This document shows positions 21,677-31,108 of a stretch of 64,000 bases of DNA, piece after piece. Below the pieces are notes generated by a model. That model was given only the letters and a program-made list of their open reading frames with translations, searched no databases and was not told the DNA's origin. Position 1 is the first letter of the stretch, and each line of letters opens with the position of its first letter. This stretch comes from Adiantum capillus-veneris (lineage: Eukaryota; Streptophyta; Polypodiopsida; Polypodiales; Pteridaceae): positions 79,322,412 through 79,386,411 of the forward strand of contig CM043963.1 of the NCBI GenBank assembly GCA_014529385.2, given 5' to 3'. Made by a program: the position numbers and the translations under genes.

Positions 21677-22726
21677 GTGGATCCTAACATTTGTGAACAT
21701 TCAATCCCTCTGAAGTCTGATGCAAAGCCAAGCAAACAACGTCCATACACGTATAATGAGACATTCGCCAAAAGGATAAAAGAAGAGATAGACAAACTTA
21801 TGGAGGCTGAATTTATTTATGAGATAGAGCACACGGACTGGGTGTCCCCGATAGTGGTGATACCCAAGAAAAACGGGAAATTACGAGTGTGTGTGAATCT
21901 CAAGAAGGTAAACGCAGCAATAATAAGGGACAACTACCCTCTTCCTATCACTGAACACGTCCTGGAACGAGTAGCAGGCAAGCAAGCCTATAGCTTTATG
22001 GACGGATTCTCTGGTTATAACCAATTGGGGGTCAAACTAGAAGATCAATACAAAACAGTGTTTGCAACAGAATGGGGTATATATGCGTTTAGGGTAATGC
22101 CATTTGACTTGACCAATGCTCCAGCCACATTTCAGAGATTAATGACACATGCTTTTAAAGAATACTTGCGAATATTCTTGGATATTTACATGGATGACTT
22201 GTGTGTCTATTCTCTATTGAGACAAGACCATATAGATCATCTTAGAAAGGTATTCGAAAAATGCAGAACGTATAGGATTTGCCTCAACCCAGAAAAGTGT
22301 GTATTCATGGTACGACAAGGTAAAATCTTAGGCCACATAGTATCGGCTAATGGAATTACCACTGATGAAGACAAGGTAAAGGTGATCATAGAATTGCCAA
22401 GACCAAACACTATACGAGAGGTACAATCATTTATGGGACATTGTGGATACTACCGACGTTTTATCTACATGTACGCTGTAATAGCAAAACCCTTGTATAG
22501 TCTAATCACGCTCTTCATTTGGACCAATGAATGTGAGGAGTCATTCCGGAAACTAAAAGATGCACTGGTATCTGCACCAATTCTAAAAGCACCAGATTGG
22601 TCAAAGATCTTCCATGTACATGTAGATGCTTCGGCATTTGCAATAGGCTGTATATTAGCACAACCAAGGGAGGGTAGTACGGACTTTCCAGTTAGTTATG
22701 CTACTAGACAACTCAACAGTGCATAA
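21677..22726 (+). CDS. Element F reverse transcriptase
   Basis: A 349-codon frame with the RT blocks in order: WVSPIVVIPKKNGKLRVCV, FMDGFSGYNQL, FRVMPFDLTNAPATFQRLM, YMDDLCVYS (YxDD at about 22189-22200), GHIVSANGI, and the connection QSFMGHCGYYRRFI. It ends in the first part of RNase H (HVDASAFAIGCILAQP). The TAA at 22724 is in frame with the RNase H/integrase frame that continues from 22727, so one codon change separates the two. Confidence 0.88.
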   Translation: MDPNICEHSIPLKSDAKPSKQRPYTYNETFAKRIKEEIDKLMEAEFIYEIEHTDWVSPIVVIPKKNGKLRVCVNLKKVNAAIIRDNYPLPITEHVLERVAGKQAYSFMDGFSGYNQLGVKLEDQYKTVFATEWGIYAFRVMPFDLTNAPATFQRLMTHAFKEYLRIFLDIYMDDLCVYSLLRQDHIDHLRKVFEKCRTYRICLNPEKCVFMVRQGKILGHIVSANGITTDEDKVKVIIELPRPNTIREVQSFMGHCGYYRRFIYMYAVIAKPLYSLITLFIWTNECEESFRKLKDALVSAPILKAPDWSKIFHVHVDASAFAIGCILAQPREGSTDFPVSYATRQLNSA

Positions 22727-24733
22727 AAGAATTATACTACCACTGAAAGAGAAGGATTGGGTATGATATATGCGGTAAAGAAATTTCGGCATTACTTACT
22801 CGCGAACAAATTCACATTCTTTGTGGATCATCAGGCACTCTTGTACTTAGTAAACAAACCTTGTAACACGGGACGAATTGTAAGATGGTTCATTGTGTTG
22901 CTGGAGTTTGATTTTACGGTAGTAGTTAAGAAAGGAAAAACTCATCAAAGAGTAGACCACCTTTCTCGATTACTACATGGCAAAAAAGCTACTGGGGTAG
23001 ATGATGATCTCCCAGACGCATACCTGTTTAATATAGAGATGGTACAGAAATGGTCAGAGCAAATTATTTCGTTGCTGACATATGGAATGAATCTTGATGA
23101 CAAAAACACGGTGGAAGACGTTAGACAAGCACGAAATTATACAATGCTTGCGGGAAGAATATACCATCATGGAAACGATGGGATTCTAAGGTTGTGTATA
23201 GGCCCAGAGGAGTACGAAGCGTATCTAGAGGAGGCCCATACACAAATAGGGGGATTCCATAGAGGAAATCAAATGATGTATGAACAATTAAGAAAACTTG
23301 GAGTGTATTGGCCAGGAATGGTAGGCGATGTAGCTAATTACATCAAGAAATGCAACTTTTGCACATCCAATACTACTATGGATTATGCCACATTATACCA
23401 AGTGACAGTAACACCCGCATGGAGTCATGCTATTGTGGAATATTTGACTAATAAGGAGCTGCCAGGAGACTGGTCTAAAGCCAGACAAAAGGCTTTACAA
23501 ATCGAAGCGAATAGGTATACCCTCATTAGTGACCGATTGTATAAAAGAGGAACTGATGACCAGCTGAGGTTAGTTCCTCATGAAAATGACTACTTTCCAT
23601 TATTGGAACAAGCTCATGCAGGCATAGCAGGAGGTCATTTTTCAGCAAAGAGAACCGTAAAAATCATTATAGTTGCAGGTATATGGTGGACGACCATGAT
23701 TCAAGATGCAGCAGAATTCGTAAAAAGGTGTGATGAATGTCAACGCACTAAGGTACCAGTTAAAAGAGACAAAATGCCTTTAAGACCAATGATGAGTGCT
23801 CGAGCATTCGCTAAATGGGGATTGGACTTTGTTGGTCCTATCACTCCACCAACGTATTGTTCAAAAGCACAATATATCATAGTGGCCACGGATTACATGA
23901 CCAAATGGGTGGAAGCAAAAGCAGACGCTAGAACCACGGCACAATTCTTATTTGAATATGTGTTTACACATTATGGCCTTCCAATCGAGCTGGTGAGTGA
24001 TAGAGGGACACACTTTGTAAATGAAGTTATCCAACATCTCTTAAATGAGTTTATGGTAATTCATCGCAAATATGCACCCTATCATCCACAAGCCAATGGC
24101 CAAGTGGAAGAGACCAACAAAATATTGTGCACAGTTCTTACAAAACTGGTTAGTGAAACAAGAACAGATTGGGATCAGATGCTCTATTCGGCATTGTGGG
24201 CTTATCGAGTTGCATATAAAACAACACTCAATGCTACACCATTTAATATGGTATATGGGTTAAATGCAATATTGCCTATTCACTTTTTGATTTCCACACT
24301 AAGGGTAGCCACACAATTGGACTGGACGGGGCATGAACTGTCAGAATGGTTAGAGGACCTTGAAAAATTAGATGAGTTACGACTCAATGCTGTAGCAACC
24401 ATATATGCAAGAAAAAGACAACAGAAAGAGTTTTTTGACAAACATGTCAAGAACAAGGACTTTAAAATGGGCGACTATGTCTTAGTATACACACTTAAAC
24501 AGCATGCCAAAAAGCTAAAAAAACGGGGAATGGGGCCTTATTTAGTCCAGGAAATATCGTCCAGCGGAGCAATAAAACTGTCAGCTCTAGATGGAAAAGA
24601 AATTCCGAACTGGATTAGTGGATGTCGTTTAAAAAAATATCATCTACCTTTAACACCGGAAATGTTGTTTCAATTGCATTATGGAAAGGCCTATAGACAG
24701 GAACAACAAAGAATTCAGGACCAGGCACAATAA
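22727..24733 (+). CDS. Element F RNase H end and integrase with duplicated H2C2 module
   Basis: Residues about 1-80 complete RNase H (TTTEREGLGMIYAVKKF, FVDHQALLYLV, and HLSRLL at the end). Two H2C2 zinc-binding modules follow in tandem. Module 1: His codon 23237, CNFC at 23351-23362. Module 2: His codon 23615, CDEC at 23729-23740. Every landmark is offset by exactly 378 nt. The catalytic core follows: GLDFVGP, DYMTKWVEAK, SDRGTHF, and QANGQVEETNK with the Glu. A basic C-terminal domain with MGPYLVQEI completes it. The core triad looks intact. Translation would continue in frame past TAA 24731 and TAG 24764 into the extra 3' ORF. Confidence 0.88.
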   Translation, partial: KNYTTTEREGLGMIYAVKKFRHYLLANKFTFFVDHQALLYLVNKPCNTGRIVRWFIVLLEFDFTVVVKKGKTHQRVDHLSRLLHGKKATGVDDDLPDAYLFNIEMVQKWSEQIISLLTYGMNLDDKNTVEDVRQARNYTMLAGRIYHHGNDGILRLCIGPEEYEAYLEEAHTQIGGFHRGNQMMYEQLRKLGVYWPGMVGDVANYIKKCNFCTSNTTMDYATLYQVTVTPAWSHAIVEYLTNKELPGDWSKARQKALQIEANRYTLISDRLYKRGTDDQLRLVPHENDYFPLLEQAHAGIAGGHFSAKRTVKIIIVAGIWWTTMIQDAAEFVKRCDECQRTKVPVKRDKMPLRPMMSARAFAKWGLDFVGPITPPTYCSKAQYIIVATDYMTKWVEAKADARTTAQFLFEYVFTHYGLPIELVSDRGTHFVNEVIQHLLNEFMVIHRKYAPYHPQANGQVEETNKILCTVLTKLVSETRTDWDQMLYSALWAYRVAYKTTLNATPFNMVYGLNAILPIHFLISTLRVATQLDWTGHELSEWLEDLEKLDELRLNAVATIYARKRQQKEFFDKHVKNKDFKMGDYVLVYTLKQHAKKLKKRGMGPYLVQEISSSGAIKLSALDGKEIPNWISGCRLKKYHLPLTPEMLFQLHYGKAYRQEQQRIQDQAQ

Positions 24734-24784
24734 GAAGCCAAGCAACGCATTGCTAAACGAAAGTAGTTTCTGAGGACAATAAAC

Positions 24785-25744
24785 ATGGTCACCCCAATGA
24801 TGACTGATGAATATCCTCTTCCGACATTCCGAACAATAGAAACGGATATACAAAATGACGAATTAGAAAAGACCATGACAGACTTTAGGGCTCAGGACGA
24901 TAGCATCATTGACGACTTGGAAGATACATGGTGTAGTCCTTACATAAAAGCTTATGCAGGCACAAAATAAGTTGAAATCTATGCATTGCTTGACACTGGA
25001 GCAAAAATGAGCGTCATCAGCTTTGAGCTCTTTCAGAAACTTGGACCAATGAGGACGATCCCAAAGACACACAGGTTGAAAGTAGCATCGGGTGAGGAGG
25101 TGACCACGTTGTGGTCTATTATATTACCAATCACAGTGCAGGCACACCCGTACACTACAAAATTCCATGTACTGCCATCAAGTAGATGAGCAACGCCGTG
25201 TATCTTAGCAGTGTCATGGATGAAAGCTAACAGGGTATTCATTGATTTGGATACTAATGAAGCACTGTTCCGAAATGAAAACTTTTCAGAACCCTTCTTA
25301 TCATATAACCAATACATGTCAAGGGAGTCAATACAACCGCAAGGATATGACCAACAACAAACAGAGTTTACAAGTCCAGCAACGTCTTATCAAAAATCAA
25401 CAACCATGCAGGGAACCAGGCAAGTTTGGGTACGGCGTACAGATCTGACCGAGGCACAATTACATCAAAAGAGGAAATACAAAGTTTGGATAAGGCAAGA
25501 CAACCTAATTCCTATAAAAAAGAGGGCAAAAGAACAGACAAAACACCAAAAGCCAGCAAAACTTCAAAGAACCATAGTCAATCGGTCGAATACGCAACGG
25601 ACTATATTGGTATGGCGGCCAAAATTACCAATTCAGAACGGGCCAACAACACAAGTAGGGAGGCCAAAGATGACCATCGAGCAGTTATCTACAACTGTCA
25701 ATGTCAAGCCACATCATGCAAACAACACGATGAAACAAGCATAA
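24785..25744 (+). pseudogene. Element F extra 3' ORF with a second retropepsin-like domain
   Basis: One frame of about 319 codons, the same frame as RT and integrase, broken only by TAA at 24968 and TGA at 25187 (CGA to TGA would explain the latter). The middle contains ALLDTGAKMSVISF with DTG at 24992-25000, followed by LKVASGEEV and, near the end of the fold, SWMKANRVFIDLD, matching the order of a retropepsin domain. The C-terminal 110 residues are Lys/Arg/Gln/Thr-rich with three loosely repeated patches (RQVWVRRTDL, YKVWIRQDNL, TILVWRPKLP). It differs clearly from protease 1 in the same element. Role unknown; it could be a second protease or a non-catalytic fold. Confidence 0.68.
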
Positions 25745-26151
25745 TCAACAACAAAAACTACAAGGATCTATAAGACCCAAGTCATCAAAGGGGAAAAGAA
25801 ATAATGTTCCACCAGAAAATGCAACAAAATATACGACAATATCGACTTCAAAGGATCCACATACACCAATTCAAAACCAGTGGAAAACAATCAAACAAAG
25901 AGCGGTAGATTTACAACTTCTCCTTGCAAATAAAATTTGCCAACCAGCTCAAGCTACCACAGGAAACCTCAACGACAAATGCCAATAAGCGAATCGCTTA
26001 TACCTTCCTTTTACACCGCATAAATTCTTTCTACATGCATTGACTGCACATGCATATAGGGCTATATTACAAGGCCTGCATTAGCACGAGTTCACACCCA
26101 TGCACAACACATACCCTTGACGATACCCTGTCGTCCGGGAGGACTCCAACT
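25745..26151 (+). other. Element F 3' untranslated stretch
   Basis: About 400 bp of AT-rich sequence with no convincing ORF between the extra 3' ORF and the polypurine tract. It includes CA-rich text near 26040-26110 but no clear repeat. Confidence 0.5.
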
Positions 26152-26165
26152 AGGAGGGGGGGAGG
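26152..26165 (+). promoter_or_regulatory. Polypurine tract of element F
   Basis: AGGAGGGGGGGAGG. The presumed 3' LTR start TGTCATATATTAG (26184) is about 18 bp further on, more than is usual, so the boundary is uncertain. Confidence 0.7.
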
Positions 26166-26183
26166 CATTCCAAATGCGGACTC

Positions 26184-26463
26184 ATGTCATATATTAGAGG
26201 GCAATGTTTGTGAGCAATTTTTCAACCATTTTTGCGTTTTATTGTGTGATTTTGGGAAAAAGAATATACCCTCGTAATTAATCAGAATTGGGGACCAAAT
26301 CATCATACATGAGCCCCTAGGGATGTGTATAGACTATAAAGAGAGTCAAATTTGGCCAAAAAATGTCTAAAAACAACAAAAAATAGAGGTTGACGATTAT
26401 GAGCGAGAATGTACATAGACGAGAGAAAAGTGAGCTACAAAGTGTTTTTCTTTTCATTGGTAT
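26184..26463 (+). repeat. Element F 3' LTR remnant
   Basis: It aligns only loosely with the start of the 5' LTR: shared TAATTAATCAG (26275 and 13831 regions), a TATAAAGAG box near 26335, and GAGAGAAAAGTGAG. It stops after about 280 bp at the junction with element G. The low match suggests truncation plus either recombination with a different copy or an incorrect boundary. Confidence 0.4.
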
Positions 26464-26863
26464 TTTTATAGGTTAGAATTATCTCCAACCTTTGAGCTGG
26501 CCTCTCTTCGATAAAAATGCACTTGCGGCCTCGGTAGTCAGAATAGACTAGGGCTCCTGTCGAGTTTGTTCCCTCCAAGAAGATCATCATGAGCTTTGAA
26601 TCACTCAAAGGATTTTGGGAGGTGCTTCCTCCCCGCATAGGTCCATCATAGGTGAAACCTCCTGGCTGTTGACTACCCATCATGAAGAAAGATTTGTCTG
26701 ACGAAGTGTCAGTATCACTACCTTCCTCAATAATCGGTGCTAGCGGATCTAGCCTTGCCTGAGTTACACTCTCTTCTATGGACACTAAGCTACCTTGGTC
26801 ACCTGCCACCTTCTGGTCTCTAACAATGTATCTTCCTGATCTTAAATTCATCAAACTTATCAA
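26435..26863 (-). pseudogene. Element G first ORF, homologous to element F gag start (truncated by F)
   Basis: Open from MISLMNLRSGR. It matches element F residues 1-125: EESVTQ.RLDPLAPIIEEG, the MIGSQQ-type block, and IFLEGTN..GALVYSDYRG followed by IEERPAQRLEII. Similarity stops after QRLEII at about 26470, exactly where the element F junction lies; codons beyond that are read-through. It shows that G and F belong to one lineage. In that lineage this ORF begins about 1.6-1.8 kb after the PBS. Confidence 0.82.
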
Positions 26864-27273
26864 TGCAATTTATCACAAATTCAACCACTCACCTGGCAAT
26901 GGGTTAGTTTCTGCACAACTTCTTGCTTTGTTGCTGAATATACCTGTACACAAGCGTTTTAATTTCGGCAATTGAATCAAAGCATTTATCTGCTAGAGGT
27001 TATCTTAGTAATGATTGGTATAACTGGAGAGTTAATCTCAACCACTACTGTATTTTATACACTGCTGATGTTCTGAATTAAGTTTCCTAATTTGAAACAG
27101 TACTTCCCTCAATTGTTGGTCAATTTACGCAAAAAAGTTTGAATTCAGTCTTTGCTTCGTCAAATGAGCAAACAAGGTCCAAATTCACTTATGAAAGAAG
27201 TTCTGGAACCCTTAAGCCAAATGGGACCTCATTGTCTATGCCAGGTCAAATTTTCTTTGTAGTATGCCCCAAT

Positions 27274-27297
27274 AGACATCCTACGCGTAGGATGTCT
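27274..27297. repeat. Leader palindrome G1
   Basis: A perfect 24-bp palindrome made of AGACATCCTACG and its reverse complement, with an ACGCGT centre. Confidence 0.95.
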
Positions 27298-27549
27298 CCT
27301 GCTGTGTTTTGCCTGGAGTTTTGCATTGTTGTTTCCTCTTGTTGTGCTAAGATTACAACTGCTTTTACTTTTTGATTTGGACACCTATTAGCTGGTCAAT
27401 GAGTTAGAAATCTGTTCCGACGGCCTGTTGCTGGTATTGATCAGTCTAATCAACTCCAAATTGGACCAAAATTGACTAGGAGGCTTGCCTTAGGCTATAT
27501 AACACCTTACTATGCTCAAAGTCAAAGTCTGGCTTCAATTTCTTGCATT

Positions 27550-27573
27550 AGACATCCTACGCGTAGGATGTCT
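27550..27573. repeat. Leader palindrome G2
   Basis: A perfect 24-bp palindrome identical to G1. Confidence 0.95.
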
Positions 27574-27674
27574 TTTTCATCAGAATGGCTTCAAACTCAA
27601 AGCCCAGGCTCCCCTTGAGTTGCTGATCACTTTGGTATATTCAGAATTCAGTTTGGAGTCCCAAATCACTCAGA

Positions 27675-27698
27675 AGACATCCTATGTGTAGGATGTCT
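27675..27698. repeat. Leader palindrome G3 (CpG-decayed)
   Basis: Same arms as G1, but the centre reads ATGTGT instead of ACGCGT, two C to T changes at CpG sites on one strand. The symmetry is broken at the centre only. Confidence 0.93.
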
Positions 27699-28116
27699 AT
27701 TTGGCCTGTTTGACCCCAGATTTGTCCCACAGCTTCCCTTTGATGTCAATAACCCAGTGGTATGCTTAGATTTTGGTTTGGATGTCAAAAGTCCCAAACT
27801 TCATTTGTTTTTGCTTTTTCAGTCAAAAGTGCTAAGGTCCGCTTTGAACCCAATTTTCTTACCCAAATGAGGTGAAACCCCTTTCAGTCACTCAATATAT
27901 CATGCAAGACATGCTCATGCAGCCATCTTATGGTTTTGGTCTTAAAATAATATTTTGGCACTATTTGGGTAGGATGTCTAGAAATTTCAATCTATTTGGC
28001 CTTCTCCTGTGAAGATATGGCCAAATTTCCACTTTCCACTTGAAATTAGGGTAAACCCTACCTCCTGAACACACTGGTCAACTCAAAATCCCAAAATTCC
28101 TCCCAGATTGGCATGT

Positions 28117-28140
28117 AGACATCCTACGCGTAGGATGTCT
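28117..28140. repeat. Leader palindrome G4
   Basis: A perfect 24-bp palindrome identical to G1, the copy nearest the PBS. Confidence 0.95.
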
Positions 28141-28670
28141 CTTGGCTTAAAATTAAATTTTTTTCTGACAGTAATACTCCTGATGCTCTGTAGATCTATC
28201 AGAAACACTCACAGTAACTTTTGGACTTTAATTAGGCTTTCAAACACACTTTTGCGTCTTTTTGCGTCTTTTACAAACTTGTAATGATTCTACCAAGCAA
28301 GTGTACATGCATGAAATGCTCTAGATCTTGAATCATGATGTCTTACTTACTCTACTCCTACCTATCATGTGAAATGGTGATAATGGTGTTTTTGGTTGCT
28401 TTTTGGCCTCTCCGGACTCTCAAGCTCTCCTCTCACCGCTTCTACCACTCCAACTCCTACTCTAGGACTTGACTACTACCTAAAACTACCTAAGTCAACC
28501 TCGTCTACCTAAGTCGAAGGATCTAGGCCAGACACACGCTTCCTAGACTCCCTCTAAGACCTAGAGAGTCCTCCACCCTCTCATCCTATCTAAATGTAAA
28601 GCGAGACTATTGGCAAGCCAAAAATCCCAATCCTCAAGGATTAGTATCGGTCACCTACCTAAAGTTTTCG

Positions 28671-28688
28671 TCACCGGCAGCGGCGCCA
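28671..28688 (-). promoter_or_regulatory. Primer-binding site, tRNA-Asp type (element G)
   Basis: On the minus strand TGGCGCCGCTGCCGGTGA, one base from the LTR end. It differs from element F's PBS at one base. It fixes the orientation of G and makes 28690-29590 its 5' LTR. Confidence 0.9.
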
Positions 28689-28689
28689 A

Positions 28690-29590
28690 TGTTGGACGGA
28701 TATGCCACGACAGACGTCATCACAGCGAGAACTCACCTAACATGTAATGTCAGCTAAGGGCATAAGGTGTCAACCTACACTCGACCGACTCCTAACCAAT
28801 TCCTACAGAGGTGTCTACCAATTGTCTAAGTCACAGCCTTCAAGAGTGCAAGAGAGGAAACTTCCTACAACGCTTTCTAGAGCCGAACTCCCATGAAACA
28901 ATCTCGAAACACCACAGAACTTGAAGGAGACCCTACTAATATCAATAGGTCACTCTCCCTAAGGTCTATGAACCAAAATCCCGACCCATAACACCCGGTG
29001 CAGAAACATGTAGGATGTCTGGCCGAAATCTGCAGATCTTCGTTTTCGAAATCTAAAGTGCCTAATGTGTAGTTCTACTCAATGTGAACGTGTGTATATG
29101 TTGCAATGCAAAATCAGACAACGTATGCTCACCCAAACAACCGATGAAGCTCGTAGAAGGAGCTCGCAAAGTCAGACCGTACGTGCACAATGTTGGTGTC
29201 AGTGTGTAGCTCTAGTCGGGGGCAACACGCTGCACTTCTCCGCACTTGATTCCGACCACCGGAGCACACGTAGCGTCAAGACGAAGCTCACACTCTCTCT
29301 CACATACACAGTACGCTCACTCACAGACTTCAAACTTGTTTAAAAATGACAAAAGATCTTTCATTAAGGTCAAAAAGTGGTATATATACCTTACAATGTC
29401 TCAAACCCTAAAGTTCCAAAATCAACCATCTACTCAATCTAACTATCAAAACTGGGATACAATCTGGAAACTTTTGTAAGTCCCAATAATTACAAGGTGA
29501 AAAATCAGGTTTTCCTCAATGAATGAATAATTACAAAAATAATAGTCCTCCGAGTAGTTAGATGACATGGGGTGTGTCCAGCTTCTAACA
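28690..29590 (-). repeat. Element G 5' LTR
   Basis: Plus-strand ends TGTTGGACGG and CTTCTAACA. It pairs with 9934-10866. It holds the same half-palindrome as the other LTR at 29009-29020, here TGTAGGATGTCT. Confidence 0.92.
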
Positions 29591-29595
29591 GGGCA
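29591..29595. repeat. Target-site duplication GGGCA, right copy (element G)
   Basis: Identical to 9929-9933. Confidence 0.9.
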
Positions 29596-29668
29596 CCACC
29601 TAGCGTTGAGTGGCTAGGATGCGGACAATGGTGATTTAAAATAGCACAAATACTACACACCATAGAGA

Positions 29669-29672
<4 letters not shown>

Positions 29673-29724
<52 letters not shown>
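29673..29724. repeat. (GA)n microsatellite in element C LTR
   Basis: Uninterrupted GA run of about 52 bp. Confidence 0.95.
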
Positions 29725-29725
<1 letters not shown>

Positions 29726-30775
29726 GTAGGTGATGAAAACCCTTTGGGATGTGAGGGAAACTTGACTCAAATCAATATTGACAAAGACCTTAGTTTTGGC
29801 GAGATGGCGACTGTGGTGGTAGAGAGAGATAGAGAGCCTATAGTGCGTTCTCGAGAGGAAATTCCATATACACGGAGATTCTACTCTTGTGTGTGGCGAC
29901 CCTTGGAGTCAGGGTGTGTGCATGGCTTCCTTCTCAAGTGCTGACTCCCAAGTGCCCCCCTGATAGTGACCTCTCAGTGCCCTTTTATAGGTGCAGGTTG
30001 CATTAGTTTAGGATAATCTAATTAGGTTAGGGCCCTAATCAGGAGAGCCAAAGCAAAGAGCTGGGTCCCAAATGGTTGACCCTTGCTTTGTCTTAGGAGA
30101 ATTTTTAAAATGATATCTCCTAGGTGGGCCTTTGTGATCATCACCTAGAGAGAGGTGGCAACATACAATTGGTTTTTTATACAAGATTTTTGGCTTGAAA
30201 ACACAAAAAATAATGTCCTACAGATGTTATTGTGGAGATGCATAGTGGACAAGATGCTGGAGAATGGCGGGCCTCGCTGGTGCGTCCGTGTAGCACGTTC
30301 GCCACTTTCGGGGTCGGCCGGGACATGCCTTCGGCATCATTCCTTGAACAGGGGTCGCCTTCGTGTGCTTTTGGTCGTCTTCTTTGTCGATGTCAAGTTC
30401 CGTTGATTTTTCCTTCTTGTCTATACGTATGGCGTGCTGTGCTTGTTTGATTGTGTGCACGCGAGTGTAATGCGCGCGTGTATGTATGTGCATGTGCTCG
30501 TAAGTGCGTATGTGCATATGTGGGTTTATGTAACTGTGTGAGGGTCTAGGTGCTTGTGAGTGTGGATGCGTATGTATATGGGGTTGTGTGTGGGTGTGTA
30601 AGTGTGTGTGTGTGTGTGAACGGCAAGAGTGTGTGTGGGAACGAGAGAAAGAGAGAGATATTTATTAATATTTTTATAATTTTCATGTGCTGGCTTTGGC
30701 CGACTACAGAGAACGAGGGAGAGAGGGCGTGAGTGAGGAGAGCAAGAGAATGAGGGGGTGAGAGGGGATGGGGAA

Positions 30776-30811
30776 TGTGTGTGTGTGTGTGTGTTTGTTT
30801 GTTTGTAGAGG

Positions 30812-30844
<33 letters not shown>
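30776..30844. repeat. (GT)n microsatellite block
   Basis: Two GT runs (30776-30794, 30814-30844) separated by GTTT text. Another GT run is at 30958-30976. The surrounding kilobase is generally GT/GA-biased. Confidence 0.9.
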
Positions 30845-30846
<2 letters not shown>

Positions 30847-30983
30847 GTAACGAGGGAGAGAGAGAGCTGATGCAGCCTGGCTCGGCCAACCACAGAGAGA
30901 ACGAGAGGGAGAAAGGCTAAGGGGAGAGAGAGTGGATGTTGGGGAGAGAGGGGTTGGAGTGTGTGTGTGTGTGTGTAGGCAGC

Positions 30984-31108
<125 letters not shown>

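Larger units (their letters stand above)
13780..26463 (+). mobile_element. Element F: Asp-tRNA-primed Ty3/gypsy element with extra domains
   Basis: A plus-strand element inside element G: 5' LTR, PBS at 14637, leader with palindromes, gag-side ORFs from 16240, protease, a long linker, RT, RNase H, integrase, an extra 3' ORF and a polypurine tract at about 26152. Coding frames are interrupted by about ten stops and several frameshifts, but domain motifs are clear. The 3' LTR is short and poorly matched to the 5' LTR. Right boundary is approximate. Confidence 0.82.
26864..28670 (-). repeat. Element G leader with palindrome array
   Basis: About 1.8 kb between the first ORF and the PBS without a convincing gene. 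It holds four 24-bp palindromes (listed separately) and a half-site GTAGGATGTCT at 27969-27979. Sequence between palindromes is repetitive in flavour (recurring CAAAG/CAGTTTGG/GTCCCAAA text) but too diverged for me to define a unit by eye. Confidence 0.75.
9934..29590 (-). mobile_element. Element G: Asp-tRNA-primed Ty3/gypsy-like element, split by element F
   Basis: It is flanked by two matching LTRs (9934-10866 and 28690-29590) and a perfect 5-bp duplication GGGCA. Read on the minus strand: 5' LTR, PBS, palindrome-bearing leader, a first ORF homologous to the first ORF of element F, the insertion of F, a long coiled-coil ORF, a polypurine tract and the 3' LTR. No RT, RNase H or integrase of its own is visible. 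G therefore looks non-autonomous, or lost its pol before or during the arrival of F. Confidence 0.88.

Noticed and set aside
24968-25340. Second protease as a misplaced copy of element F's own protease
   Set aside because: The motif surroundings differ (DTGAKMSVIS versus DSGAGIAIA) and it lies in the pol frame after integrase, so a simple segmental copy of protease 1 does not explain it.
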